A DNA stretch of 64,000 bases, from positions 1 to 64,000 of the forward strand of contig NZ_BTPE01000015.1 of the NCBI RefSeq assembly GCF_036245645.1. The letters run 5' to 3'. This DNA comes from Algoriphagus taiwanensis. Its GTDB lineage: Bacteria > Bacteroidota > Bacteroidia > Cytophagales > Cyclobacteriaceae. The translations under genes and the position numbers were made by a program. This document shows, piece after piece, positions 8,715 through 17,732 of the stretch; position 1 is the first letter of the stretch, and every line of letters starts with the position of its first letter. Below the pieces are notes generated by a model. It was not told the DNA's origin. It searched no databases and saw only the letters and a program-made list of their open reading frames with translations.

Positions 8715-9251
8715 ATGAAAAGAAAGATTAAAGACAAGGATTTCGAACTGTATTTGAAGGGTGATCAGTTGAAGTCAAAACTTAAAGACCTGGGTAAAGA
8801 AATAACAGCAGATTTTCTAGGGGAGGATTTGGTGGTATTTGGGGTGCTCAATGGCTCCTTTATGGTCATGGCCGATTTGGTAAGGGCAATTGACCTACCT
8901 TTGAAGTGTGAGTTTTTGAGGATTTCTTCCTATTCGGGAATGGAAACGACGGGAAAAGTTCAATCCGTGTTAGGACTTACTACAGACATAACCGGAAAAA
9001 GTGTTCTGATTATTGAAGACATAGTCGATACTGGAGTCAGCATGGATTTTCTTTTGAAGGAACTTAAAAAACATCATCCGAAACGATTGGCTATCGCTAC
9101 TTTGCTTTTTAAAAAGGATGCTTTTCGGTTTAATTACCCCTTAGATTATGTGGGTTTTGAAATTCCCAATAAATTTGTCGTCGGCTTTGGCTTGGATTAC
9201 GATGGTTTTGGCAGGAACTTGCCAGACCTTTATCAACTCAGTTTAAGTTAA
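8715..9251 (+). CDS. hpt: Hypoxanthine phosphoribosyltransferase
   Basis: Purine salvage enzyme converting hypoxanthine (often also guanine) to the nucleotide with PRPP. The PRPP-binding motif VLIIEDIVDTGVSM and the flexible-loop region SSYSGMETTGKV are present. The late motif DYVGFEIPNKFVVGFGLDY is typical of the HPRT subfamily. At 178 residues the length is normal. It sits between the peptidase and adk with short gaps, making a nucleotide-metabolism mini-operon likely. Confidence 0.94.
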   Translation: MKRKIKDKDFELYLKGDQLKSKLKDLGKEITADFLGEDLVVFGVLNGSFMVMADLVRAIDLPLKCEFLRISSYSGMETTGKVQSVLGLTTDITGKSVLIIEDIVDTGVSMDFLLKELKKHHPKRLAIATLLFKKDAFRFNYPLDYVGFEIPNKFVVGFGLDYDGFGRNLPDLYQLSLS

Positions 9252-9265
9252 TACACCATTCAAAA

Positions 9266-9838
9266 ATGCTAAATATTGTTCTCTTTGGCCCTCCAGGCGC
9301 AGGTAAAGGCACTCAAAGTGAGAAGCTCATCGAAAAATATAAATTGACCCACTTATCTACAGGAGATCTTTTCCGAAAGCACCTAGGAGAGGGTACAGAA
9401 TTGGGTCTCTTGGCCAAAAAGTACATGAATCAAGGCCATTTGGTACCCGACGAAGTTGTGATCCAAATGGTAGAGGATAAAATCAACTCCACTCCGAATA
9501 GCAAAGGTTTTATTTTTGATGGTTTTCCAAGAACAACCGCTCAAGCGGAAGCTTTGGATGTAATGCTTCAAAAAAACTCCATGTCTATTTCCGGTATGAT
9601 TGCTTTGGATGTTCCTGAGGATATCCTTCGAGAGCGAATCAAGGAAAGAGGAAAGACTTCAGGAAGAGCAGATGATCAGGATGACGAAAAAATAACCACT
9701 AGAATAAAGGTGTACTTATCAGAAACCCTTCCTGTGGCTAAGTATTACGAAAATCAAGGAAAGTTTACCAAGATTCACGGAGTAGGTCAGATTGATGAGA
9801 TTTTCCAAAACATCTCAGAAGTGATTGATGCCTATTGA
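9266..9838 (+). CDS. adk: Adenylate kinase
   Basis: Interconverts ATP + AMP and 2 ADP. P-loop GPPGAGKGTQ at residues 8-17, AMP-binding THLSTGDLFR, and GFPRTTAQA with DVPEDILRERIKERGKTSGRADD in the lid region. The lid is the short, zinc-free type, giving 190 residues. It is 14 bp behind hpt and ahead of obgE, a common Bacteroidota arrangement. Confidence 0.96.
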   Translation: MLNIVLFGPPGAGKGTQSEKLIEKYKLTHLSTGDLFRKHLGEGTELGLLAKKYMNQGHLVPDEVVIQMVEDKINSTPNSKGFIFDGFPRTTAQAEALDVMLQKNSMSISGMIALDVPEDILRERIKERGKTSGRADDQDDEKITTRIKVYLSETLPVAKYYENQGKFTKIHGVGQIDEIFQNISEVIDAY

Positions 9839-9861
9839 TTTCCCATAATTTTCTAATTTTG
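9835..9861 (+). promoter_or_regulatory. Possible promoter of obgE
   Basis: TAATTTTG (9854-9861) matches TAnnTTTG, with TTG (9835-9837) 16 bp upstream, overlapping the adk stop codon. The spacing is at the short end of the known range. Confidence 0.45.
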
Positions 9862-9913
9862 CACTTCCAAGACATGGCTAGGCTCTCGGGCTTAGCCTTT
9901 TTCATTCTATATC

Positions 9914-10906
9914 ATGGCCGATTCAAACTTCATTGATTACGTAAAATTCTGCTCCAGATCAGGTGCCGGAGGCGCGGGTTCTGTTCATTTCCGAAGAGAA
10001 AAGCACGTGCCCAAAGGAGGACCTGATGGAGGAGATGGAGGCCGTGGTGGGCATATTATCCTTCGTGGAAATGCCCAGTTGTGGACATTGCTTCACCTGA
10101 AATACAAAAAGCACGTCATTGCCGAGCCCGGCAAAGGAGGTGAAGGAGGACGCAGGACAGGGGCAGATGGCAAAGATGTCATACTTGAAGTTCCATTAGG
10201 CACAGTGGCCAAAGATGCCGAGACAGGAGAAAAGCGATTTGAAATCACCGAAGATGGACAGGAAGTGATCCTGACATCAGGAGGACGCGGAGGATTGGGA
10301 AATGACCATTTTAAAACATCTACCAATCAAGCCCCACATTATGCTCAACCCGGAGAGCCGGGGATTGAGGAGTGGATTATCCTCGAACTCAAACTTCTGG
10401 CAGATGTAGGATTGGTGGGATTCCCTAACGCAGGAAAATCGACACTGCTTTCTTCCATTTCTGCCGCAAGACCTGAAATCGGCGATTATCCATTTACCAC
10501 ACTAGTTCCTAATCTGGGTGTAGTAGGCTATAGAGACGACAAGTCCTTTGTCATGGCTGATATTCCCGGTATTATTGAAGGAGCAGCAGAAGGAAGAGGA
10601 CTTGGCATCCGGTTTTTAAGACATATTGAAAGAAACTCCATTCTTCTTTTTCTAATCCCCTCAGACGCCCCGGATATTGGAGAGCAGTATCGAATTTTGC
10701 TCAACGAACTGGAGAAATACAATCCTGAACTCCTGGATAAAAAAAGGATCCTGGCAATTTCAAAAGCTGATATGCTAGACGAGCAGCTAATGAAAGAAAT
10801 GGAGCAGGAAATCCCCAAAGATATCCCTTACCTCTTTATATCCTCAGTCAGTCAGTTTAATCTGGAAAAACTGAAAGATTTGATTTGGCAGGCTATCCAT
10901 CAATAG
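9914..10906 (+). CDS. obgE: GTPase Obg
   Basis: Essential ribosome-associated GTPase acting in 50S maturation and stringent-type control. The glycine-rich Obg fold occupies about residues 1-155 (GGPDGGDGGRGGH, GGEGGRRTGADG). The G domain follows with G1 GFPNAGKST, switch region YPFTTLVPNLG, G3 DIPGIIEGA and SKAD (G4-type). The C-terminal OCT extension of some homologues is absent, as is usual in this phylum; 330 residues. Confidence 0.96.
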   Translation: MADSNFIDYVKFCSRSGAGGAGSVHFRREKHVPKGGPDGGDGGRGGHIILRGNAQLWTLLHLKYKKHVIAEPGKGGEGGRRTGADGKDVILEVPLGTVAKDAETGEKRFEITEDGQEVILTSGGRGGLGNDHFKTSTNQAPHYAQPGEPGIEEWIILELKLLADVGLVGFPNAGKSTLLSSISAARPEIGDYPFTTLVPNLGVVGYRDDKSFVMADIPGIIEGAAEGRGLGIRFLRHIERNSILLFLIPSDAPDIGEQYRILLNELEKYNPELLDKKRILAISKADMLDEQLMKEMEQEIPKDIPYLFISSVSQFNLEKLKDLIWQAIHQ

Positions 10907-10909
10907 AAG

Positions 10910-10950
10910 TGTCACTTTGTCAGAAAATCCCCTCTGGCAAAAAACTTGTA
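10910..10950 (+). promoter_or_regulatory. Sigma-54-like promoter with TGTCA boxes before grpE
   Basis: CTGGCA (10934-10939) and TTGTA (10946-10950) place the invariant GG and a near-GC exactly 10 nt apart, the geometry of -24/-12 promoters; the -12 dinucleotide is GT instead of GC. Two TGTCA boxes (10910-10914 and 10918-10922) lie just upstream. The predicted start is about 10960, ahead of the grpE ATG at 10984. No TAnnTTTG element was seen in this gap. Confidence 0.45.
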
Positions 10951-10983
10951 GGTTGAGGCGAGACCAACTATTGCCCGAATATT

Positions 10984-11553
10984 ATGAAAAACAAAGATCA
11001 CGTGGAACAAGAACCTAAAGCGCAGACGGAAGAGCAACTAGTGGAAGAGACTCAAAAAGAAACAGCAGCTCAAAGCCAAGAGGAAGTACAGGAAGAAGAA
11101 AATAAAGAAGCTAAGCTTGAAGCTGAGGTGGCAGATCTTAAGGATAAATACCTTCGGCTCTATTCTGATTTTGAAAATTTCAGAAAGCGAACAGCAAAAG
11201 AAAGACTCGACCTGATTCAAACTGCTTCAGAAGGTGTATTGAAAGACTTGATCCCCGTAGTGGATGATTTTGAGCGGGCTTTCAAAGCTTCAGAAAAGGA
11301 AAAAGACGCAGTCAAAATCCGGGAAGGTAATCAGCTGATCTTTCACAAATTGGTTAGAATCCTTGAATCCAAAGGATTGAAAGTCATGGAAGATTTGATT
11401 GGGAAACCCTTTGATGCCGAGACTCAGGAAGCAATCACTCAGATACCTGCGCCATCAGAAGAAATGAAGGGAAAGGTCATAGATGTGGTGGAAAAAGGAT
11501 ATACACTTGGAGAAAAAGTGGTCCGATACGCCAAAGTAGTAACCGGAGCATAA
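10984..11553 (+). CDS. grpE: Nucleotide exchange factor GrpE
   Basis: Co-chaperone that releases ADP from DnaK. The first 60 residues are very acidic and Gln/Glu-rich. A long coiled coil (about 45-95) follows, with the conserved LRLYSDFENFRKRTAKE, then the beta-wing head ending VVEKGYTLGEKVVRYAKVVV-like. At 189 residues it is normal. It is 4 bp ahead of dnaJ, so the two form an operon; dnaK is not here. Confidence 0.95.
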   Translation: MKNKDHVEQEPKAQTEEQLVEETQKETAAQSQEEVQEEENKEAKLEAEVADLKDKYLRLYSDFENFRKRTAKERLDLIQTASEGVLKDLIPVVDDFERAFKASEKEKDAVKIREGNQLIFHKLVRILESKGLKVMEDLIGKPFDAETQEAITQIPAPSEEMKGKVIDVVEKGYTLGEKVVRYAKVVTGA

Positions 11554-11557
11554 AATC

Positions 11558-12664
11558 ATGGCAAAAAGAGATTATTACGAAGTATTGGGAGTGAGCAAAT
11601 CAGCCACAGCCGATGAGATCAAAAAGGCTTATCGGAAATTGGCTATTCAGTTTCACCCTGATAAAAACCCGGGAAATCCTGAGGCAGAAGAGAAGTTTAA
11701 AGAAGCGGCAGAGGCTTACGAAGTTCTGAGCAATCCGGACAAAAAGGCCCGTTACGATCAGTTTGGTCATCAAGGACTAGGCGGCAACGGTGGCTTCGGC
11801 GGCGGCGGAATGAACATGGAGGATATTTTCTCCCAGTTTGGAGACATCTTCGGCGGCGGCGGTTTTGGGTCTTTTTTTGGTGGAGGAGGCGGAGGCCGAA
11901 GAACCAAGAAAGGAACCAACCTTCGGGTAAAGCTCAAGCTGAATTTGCAGGAAATCGCAAATGGCGTTGAGAAAAAAATCAAAGTAAAGCGTCATGTAGT
12001 GGCTCCAGGAGTCACTTTCCAGACTTGTTCTACTTGCCAAGGAACCGGACAGATCAAAAAGGTAGTGAATACCATGCTCGGACAGATGGTGTCAGCTAGC
12101 ACCTGTGCGGTCTGTGGAGGAAGCGGGCAGATTGTAGATAAAAAACCAGCGGAAGCAGATTCCAAAGGATTGATTATAAAAGAAGAGATTATCTCTATCA
12201 ATATCCCTGGCGGTGTAGGCGAAGGTATGCAGCTCAGCATGTCAGGAAAAGGAAACGAAACTCCAGGAGGAATTCCCGGAGACTTGTTGATTGTCATTGA
12301 AGAGGCGGAGGACAAAGTGCTTCAGCGTGACGGTAATAATGTGGTCTACGACCTTTATATTTCTTTTATAGATGCAGCTTTGGGATCTTCCATTGAAGTT
12401 CCTACCATAGATGGCAGGGTGAAAATCAAAATTGATCCAGGAACTCAAAGCGGAAAGATGCTTCGACTCAAGGGAAAAGGAATTAAGGATATCAATGGGT
12501 ACTCCCGTGGTGATCAATTGATTATGGTCAATGTCTGGACTCCTACTCAATTGTCCAAAGAAGAACGGGCTATGCTGGAATCTCTCAAAAATTCGGAAAA
12601 TTTCAAGCCAGATCCCGGAAGACAAGACAAGTCCTTTTTCGATAAAATGAAGGAATTTTTCTAA
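11558..12664 (+). CDS. dnaJ: Chaperone DnaJ with a single zinc centre
   Basis: Hsp40 partner of DnaK, 368 residues. The J domain (1-70) contains HPD at 33-35. A Gly/Phe region (75-120) is followed by the substrate-binding part. The zinc region holds only two CxxCxGxG repeats (CSTCQGTG and CAVCGGSG) instead of four; by spacing they correspond to repeats 2 and 3, which form zinc centre II. Repeats 1 and 4, which form centre I, are missing without a frame break, and a GEGMQL...GDLLI C-terminal domain follows normally. From memory, other Bacteroidota DnaJ proteins look similar, so this is probably an inherited feature. Confidence 0.95.
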   Translation: MAKRDYYEVLGVSKSATADEIKKAYRKLAIQFHPDKNPGNPEAEEKFKEAAEAYEVLSNPDKKARYDQFGHQGLGGNGGFGGGGMNMEDIFSQFGDIFGGGGFGSFFGGGGGGRRTKKGTNLRVKLKLNLQEIANGVEKKIKVKRHVVAPGVTFQTCSTCQGTGQIKKVVNTMLGQMVSASTCAVCGGSGQIVDKKPAEADSKGLIIKEEIISINIPGGVGEGMQLSMSGKGNETPGGIPGDLLIVIEEAEDKVLQRDGNNVVYDLYISFIDAALGSSIEVPTIDGRVKIKIDPGTQSGKMLRLKGKGIKDINGYSRGDQLIMVNVWTPTQLSKEERAMLESLKNSENFKPDPGRQDKSFFDKMKEFF

Positions 12665-12672
12665 AACTATTC

Positions 12673-12699
12673 AAGCCAGAAGCAATTCTGGCTTTTTTT
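12673..12699 (+). terminator. Terminator of grpE-dnaJ
   Basis: Eight-bp stem AAGCCAGA / TCTGGCTT with a 6-nt loop and a T run, 9 bp past the dnaJ stop. Confidence 0.85.
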
Positions 12700-12744
12700 A
12701 TATTTTTAAAAAACCTTTTACCCTCCGAGTCGTACCCTATCCGT

Positions 12745-13629
12745 ATGTTAAAAAATTTGTGTCTGCTTTACACTTGGATTTTCCTAGGGCTAAATTCCGG
12801 ACAGGCGCAATTTGTCAAAGAATACCAAGTCTCTGATGTCAAAGGGTTTGAGCTGGTAGACCTTAAGTTTTCTTCTTACAAAAGCCAAATCCAATTGCGC
12901 AGGTCCAAATCCTACGGACCTCTGCATATTCATGGGCATTTGGCACAATCCAATATTCTTCCTGAGTTCAATTATGCCATCGATAAGGAAATTCTTTCGG
13001 CATCCTTGGTGCATAAAAACATTGAAACAGATAATTTGGGAAAGAGTATTACCTCCAAGTTGTTTTCTTCCAATACTGATTATGATCACTCTTGGGATAT
13101 CAGCCTGAATTCTAATTTTTTGTATGATCTAAACTTCAATTTAGGAATGGGGAAGTCCGAGCTGGATATCAGTCATCTTCCGATAGCCGGTCTGAAAGTC
13201 CGAAGTGCAAGCTCGGACGTAAAGATATTTTTTGGCGATCCGGTTCCTAACTCAGTTACCATGGATACCCTATTGGTTACTTTGAGTATGGGACTTCTGG
13301 AAGTGGCTGACGCAAATTTTACAAATGCCAGGGAAATGATTTTTGAGGTAGATTATGGAAAAATCAAACTTGACTTTTCCGATGGCCTTCCTCAATCCTG
13401 CAAAGTAATTTCTGCGGTCAGTGTAGGCAGCGTTCAGGTAGTTTTGCCTCCGGAAAAATACCCTGTCAAAATCAAAATGAATACTACCCCGATGTGCAGA
13501 ACCGTCCTGCCGAAGTACCTTAAGTCCACCGAAAAAGGTATCTATGTGACCAAAGGATTTAGCGCATCCGATCCCCGGCTATTGGAAATGATCATCGACG
13601 TAGGGGTAGGTTCTGTGACCATCGAATAG
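12745..13629 (+). CDS. Exported protein of unknown function next to an ABC exporter
   Basis: No family recognised with confidence. A signal peptide spans residues 1-21 (cleavage near GQAQ). The 294-residue protein is dominated by beta-type sequence in its second half, with repeated short strands (LKVRSASSDVKIFFGD, EMIFEVDYGKIKLDFSDG, VGSVQVVLP, VGVGSVTIE) resembling the parallel beta-helix/DUF4097-LiaF-like fold; that comparison is tentative. It ends 6 bp before the ABC ATPase gene, so it is probably part of that transport operon. Confidence 0.6.
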   Translation: MLKNLCLLYTWIFLGLNSGQAQFVKEYQVSDVKGFELVDLKFSSYKSQIQLRRSKSYGPLHIHGHLAQSNILPEFNYAIDKEILSASLVHKNIETDNLGKSITSKLFSSNTDYDHSWDISLNSNFLYDLNFNLGMGKSELDISHLPIAGLKVRSASSDVKIFFGDPVPNSVTMDTLLVTLSMGLLEVADANFTNAREMIFEVDYGKIKLDFSDGLPQSCKVISAVSVGSVQVVLPPEKYPVKIKMNTTPMCRTVLPKYLKSTEKGIYVTKGFSASDPRLLEMIIDVGVGSVTIE

Positions 13630-13635
13630 AAAAAA

Positions 13636-14529
13636 ATGCTTCAAATCACCGGCCTGAATAAATCATACGGAAATCACCAAGCCCTTAAGGATGTGGACAT
13701 GAGCGTTCCATCAGGAGTGGTTTTTGGGCTTTTGGGTCCAAATGGCGCAGGCAAAACCACCCTGATCAGAATTGTCAACCAAATCATCGAGCAGGACAGC
13801 GGAGTGGTAGAGTTGGACGGAAAGACTCTTTCTCCCTCTGATATTCGAAAAATCGGATATCTGCCTGAGGAAAGGGGGCTTTATAAGAAAATGAAGGTGT
13901 GGGATCAGTTGTTGTATTTTGCTCAGCTCAAAGATCTCCCTCCAAATGAAGCCAAGCTACAGATCAAATCCTGGCTGGAAAAATTGGATTTGGGAGCCTG
14001 GAGAGACAAGAAAATAGAAGACCTTTCCAAAGGGATGGCCCAAAAGGTCCAATTTATCTCCACGGTCATTCATCGGCCTTCTCTTCTGATTTTGGATGAA
14101 CCCTTCTCCGGGTTTGATCCTGTCAATGCCGAAATTATAAAAAATGAGATTCTGGAATTGAAGGAAAAGGGCACCACGGTTATCCTCAGTACGCACAGGA
14201 TGGAATCAGTGGAGCTACTCTGTGATCATGTAGCCATGATTAACCGATCCCGGAAAATCCTTGATGGTACAATCCAACAAGTAAAAAACAGCTTCCGACC
14301 TGAGGTATTCGAAATTACCCTGACTCAACTCAAGCAAACCATTCCCCAAGAATGGATACCCAGGCAAGTGGAAGATCATTGGCATTTTTCTTTGCCTCTT
14401 TCCGGCAAAACTCCAAATCAGCTTTTGTCAGAACTCATGGAGCTGGGAGAGGTCTTGGTATTTCGGGAAAAAATCCCATCCATGGAGGAAATTTTCATTC
14501 ATCAGGTAAAAGCAAAGGCAAATGAATAA
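13636..14529 (+). CDS. ABC transporter ATP-binding protein
   Basis: ATPase of an export-type ABC system, 297 residues. Walker A GPNGAGKTT (about 38-46), signature LSKGMAQK, Walker B LLILDEPFSGFD and the H-loop STHRM are intact. A C-terminal extension (about 215-297), as in DUF4162-containing ATPases, follows. It overlaps the permease gene by 8 bp. The NatA-like pairing suggests export of sodium, drugs or another small molecule, but the substrate cannot be read from sequence. Confidence 0.9.
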   Translation: MLQITGLNKSYGNHQALKDVDMSVPSGVVFGLLGPNGAGKTTLIRIVNQIIEQDSGVVELDGKTLSPSDIRKIGYLPEERGLYKKMKVWDQLLYFAQLKDLPPNEAKLQIKSWLEKLDLGAWRDKKIEDLSKGMAQKVQFISTVIHRPSLLILDEPFSGFDPVNAEIIKNEILELKEKGTTVILSTHRMESVELLCDHVAMINRSRKILDGTIQQVKNSFRPEVFEITLTQLKQTIPQEWIPRQVEDHWHFSLPLSGKTPNQLLSELMELGEVLVFREKIPSMEEIFIHQVKAKANE

Positions 14530-15832
14530 GGTTCTTTTAGTCATTCAGCGGGAGTATCTAGCTCGGGTCAAGAAGAAATCCTTTTTGATCGCTACTCTAC
14601 TGACTCCTTTGATTTTTCCTGCCATCATGGGGGTTTTTGTCTGGATTGCTGTCAATGAAAGTGAAAACCAATCTCTCCGGATCATTGAGGTGTTTGATGA
14701 GACTGGCTTGTTTTTCATGGAGAGTTCAGACCAGTATGCTTTCGTTTCTTCAGATTTGGAATTGGAAGAAGCCAAAAAAATGGTGCAGGAGGGTGAGCGG
14801 TATGGCTTGCTATTGATCCCCAAAATTAATCTTGAGGATCCAAAAGGAATTCAATATTTCGGTGCCGAGAATCCCAGCATGAGCTTGATGAGCTATCTGG
14901 AAGGGGCCCTCAAGCGGAAAATTGAGGATCAAAAGCTATATGAGAAAGGAATTGATCCTGCAGTGATCAAGGAAATCCGGACCTCAGTCTCCATCCAGTC
15001 CATTACTTTGTCCGAAGGTGGAGAGGAAAAAATCAATGATGCCACAGTGAATTATGCCTTGGGATTCCTGGCGGGAATTCTGATCTACATTTTCATTTTT
15101 GTGTATGGAAATCAAATCATGCAAGGCGTCATCGAGGAAAAATCCAGCCGAATAGTAGAAATATTGGTTTCCTCACTCCGCCCTTTTCAGCTCATGATGG
15201 GGAAAATAGTAGGAATCGGAGCCGTAGGCCTAACTCAGTTTTTGATTTGGGTAGTATTGATCGGGACACTCACTTCCGTGGTGGTAGGTGTGTTGGGCAT
15301 GCAAATGCCTCAGCAGCAGGCTATTGAAATGGCAAGCCCTGAATTGGCTCAGGCAGCCATGCCTGATACGGAGGTTGGGCAAATTCTTCAGGTTATTCAG
15401 GGTATCGATTTTGTTTCTCTGGTGGTAAGTTTTATCATCTATTTCTTGGGAGGGTATTTGCTCTACGGGGCGCTGTTTGCGGCAGTAGGCTCTGCAGTAG
15501 ATGCTCCTTCCGATGCCCAGCAATTCATGTTTCCGATCACTATTCCACTCATTGTGGCATACATGGGACTTTTTGTCTTTGTGCTTCAGGATCCCAATAG
15601 CACGACTTCGTTTTGGCTATCCATCATTCCTCTTACCTCACCGATTGCTATGATGGGAAGAATCAGCTTCGGGGTGCCTTTTTGGGAATTATCACTCTCT
15701 GTAGGCTTATTGATCGGAGGATTCTTGTTTACCACCTGGTTAGCTGCCAAAATTTACCGAATCGGTATACTCATGCATGGAACCAAGCCAACTTACCGAA
15801 TCCTTTGGAAGTGGATCAGAACCAGCCAATAA
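14522..15832 (+). CDS. ABC transporter permease, NatB/ABC-2 type
   Basis: Membrane partner of the preceding ATPase, 436 residues. One N-terminal helix (about 20-42) is followed by a large extracytoplasmic domain (about 45-175), then five or six helices in the C-terminal half. The segment GVIEEKSSRIVEILVSSLRPFQLMMGKIVG is the typical cytoplasmic coupling region of this family. The start lies inside the ATPase gene, implying coupled translation. Confidence 0.9.
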   Translation: MNKVLLVIQREYLARVKKKSFLIATLLTPLIFPAIMGVFVWIAVNESENQSLRIIEVFDETGLFFMESSDQYAFVSSDLELEEAKKMVQEGERYGLLLIPKINLEDPKGIQYFGAENPSMSLMSYLEGALKRKIEDQKLYEKGIDPAVIKEIRTSVSIQSITLSEGGEEKINDATVNYALGFLAGILIYIFIFVYGNQIMQGVIEEKSSRIVEILVSSLRPFQLMMGKIVGIGAVGLTQFLIWVVLIGTLTSVVVGVLGMQMPQQQAIEMASPELAQAAMPDTEVGQILQVIQGIDFVSLVVSFIIYFLGGYLLYGALFAAVGSAVDAPSDAQQFMFPITIPLIVAYMGLFVFVLQDPNSTTSFWLSIIPLTSPIAMMGRISFGVPFWELSLSVGLLIGGFLFTTWLAAKIYRIGILMHGTKPTYRILWKWIRTSQ

Positions 15833-15861
15833 AAAAAATCCCGGCCAAATGACCGGGATTT
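15831..15861. terminator. Convergent terminator between ABC permease and dps
   Basis: Nine-bp stem AAATCCCGG (15836-15844) / CCGGGATTT (15853-15861) with an 8-nt loop between two convergent genes. The A run at 15831-15838 gives a long U run on the minus strand, so it is strongest for dps. Confidence 0.8.
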
Positions 15862-15865
15862 GTTG

Positions 15866-16336
15866 TTATTTCAGGTAAGCTGATAGCATCCAGACTACCT
15901 TTTCCTTAGCTGTAATGTAATCGCTCATCAAGGTCACCGTACCCTCATCGCCATTGGCTGATGCTTCCTCCAATGTTTTTCTTTCCAAGTTCAATAGGTG
16001 ATTAAGATTTTCTCTTACGATCTCCACCATTTTCTTGGCATCATGAACTTCCTTAGCCTCCTTGATCCCGGAGTTTTCGATGTATTCTCCATAAGAAGAA
16101 TAAGGGCGCTCTCCCAAAGTCAATATCCGCTCCGCCACCTCGTCTACCTGCGCATTGGCAGTAGTATAGAGTTCTTCGAATTTGGCATGAAGCTCAAAGA
16201 AATTAGGCCCGGATACATTCCAGTGGAAATTTCTAAGATTTTGATAATACACTTGGTAGTTGGCCAAAAGCTTGTTCAGCGTTTTTACCAAGTTTTTTGA
16301 GTCTTTAATTTCTAATCCTATGTCGTTGGTTTTCAT
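15866..16336 (-). CDS. dps: Dps/ferritin-like DNA-protection protein
   Basis: Twelve-subunit iron-storage protein that oxidises Fe(II) with peroxide and protects DNA. The family signature is visible: NFHWNVSGPNFFELHAKFEELY with ferroxidase residues H and D/E, followed by VDEVAERILTLGERP. ATG at 16336 gives 156 residues; a longer reading would need a TTG two codons earlier. Single gene with its own terminator. Confidence 0.92.
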   Translation of the reverse strand: MKTNDIGLEIKDSKNLVKTLNKLLANYQVYYQNLRNFHWNVSGPNFFELHAKFEELYTTANAQVDEVAERILTLGERPYSSYGEYIENSGIKEAKEVHDAKKMVEIVRENLNHLLNLERKTLEEASANGDEGTVTLMSDYITAKEKVVWMLSAYLK

Positions 16337-16480
16337 TTTCAAAGTAGTTTTTTGCTTTTGATTAATACCTTAAATTTACTCAAATTGGACCGGAAAAGCC
16401 AACTGATAAATTCTATCACCAACTTATACTTTCTATGACCTTGGGGAGTTAAATAGGGTGAATAGCTACAAATTGCATAG

Positions 16481-17716
16481 ATGAAGACCCCTTTTCAGGA
16501 TTTAACCTCCATTGATTTTTACCAGAATAAAAAGCAGGTCAAATGGCTTGTTTTCTTGGTGTCATTGCTGATCGGTTCGGGGTCAATCTGGTATACCAAC
16601 CTCCTAGTGGATGAATTGAGAGAAAGGGAAAGTCGTCAGATTCAACTCCTCTCCTCGGCGCTAGAATATGCAGCCACCACCTCCGAAAACCTCACCTTTA
16701 TTAACCAGGAAATTATCCAGCAGAATTATTCCATCCCGATCATCATGGTCGATTCGGAAGGAAATCCTTTGGAGTTTCGAAACATCAAATTCAAGAAAAA
16801 TGCGAATGAAAGGGATTCTACCAAGACCTTAGAAAAGGAACTGGCCGAAATGCAGGAGGAATACGAACCCATACACCTTCAGGAAGCAGATATTCGGGTT
16901 TTTTACCGGAATTCAGAGCTGCTTACCAATTTGAAATACTATCCATATGTGCAGCTTGCAGTCATTTTACTTTTTGGGGCCTTGGCTTATGCTCTTTTCA
17001 ACCAAAGTAAAATCGCTGAACAAAACCGGGTATGGGCGGGCTTAACCAAAGAAACAGCCCATCAACTCGGCACTCCCATTGCCTCCCTGATGGCCTGGAT
17101 CGATTACCTGAGAAATTCCCCGGTTTGGAATGAAAATAAGGAAGTCATTCAGGAGATGGACAAGGATGTGGTCAAACTCCGGATGGTTACCGAGCGATTC
17201 AGCAGCATCGGAAGCAAGCCAGTCATCCAGTCTGAGAATCTGTATGAAGTGATCAAAGAGACGATCAATTACCTCAAGCCCAGAATTTCCACCAAAGTAG
17301 AGCTCATCATCAATTCTGACTCCAAGGACTTGGAGGCGATGATGAATAAGCCGCTTTTTGAATGGGTGGTGGAAAATATCTGCAAAAATGCAGTGGATGC
17401 CATGAAAGGCAAGGGGACCATCACCATTGATTTGGTTCAGGACAGTGATAAGTTTGTCATCGTAGACATTACCGATACAGGAAAAGGTATTGAGAAAAAG
17501 AATTTTAAAAAAGTGTTCTATCCCGGGTTTTCCACCCGTCAGCGGGGCTGGGGCTTGGGTTTGACCTTAGCCAAACGCATCGTAGAAGGGTACCATGGGG
17601 GAAAGATTTTTGTCAAAAACTCGGAGGTCGGCAAAGGCACCACTTTTCGCATTATGCTGTTGGGCAATCTGGAGGATGCATCGCAGTTTATTACGGAAGG
17701 GATTTTGGAATATTAG
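16481..17716 (+). CDS. Membrane sensor histidine kinase without adjacent regulator
   Basis: Two membrane helices (about 22-42 and 155-175) bracket a sensor domain of about 110 residues. The cytoplasmic kinase has an H box ETAHQLGTPIASL, N box ENICKNAVDAM, G1 DTGKGI, F box FYPGFSTR and G2 GWGLGL. The H box has HQLGTP in place of the common HELRTP. No response-regulator gene is adjacent, so it is an orphan kinase; its signal is unknown. 411 residues. Confidence 0.9.
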   Translation: MKTPFQDLTSIDFYQNKKQVKWLVFLVSLLIGSGSIWYTNLLVDELRERESRQIQLLSSALEYAATTSENLTFINQEIIQQNYSIPIIMVDSEGNPLEFRNIKFKKNANERDSTKTLEKELAEMQEEYEPIHLQEADIRVFYRNSELLTNLKYYPYVQLAVILLFGALAYALFNQSKIAEQNRVWAGLTKETAHQLGTPIASLMAWIDYLRNSPVWNENKEVIQEMDKDVVKLRMVTERFSSIGSKPVIQSENLYEVIKETINYLKPRISTKVELIINSDSKDLEAMMNKPLFEWVVENICKNAVDAMKGKGTITIDLVQDSDKFVIVDITDTGKGIEKKNFKKVFYPGFSTRQRGWGLGLTLAKRIVEGYHGGKIFVKNSEVGKGTTFRIMLLGNLEDASQFITEGILEY

Positions 17717-17732
17717 GATATTTACGAAGGCA

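Noticed and set aside
11770..12040. Proline/Ala-rich minus-strand frames opposite the DnaJ Gly-rich region
   Set aside because: Artefact of GGC/GGA repeats in dnaJ; no independent evidence.
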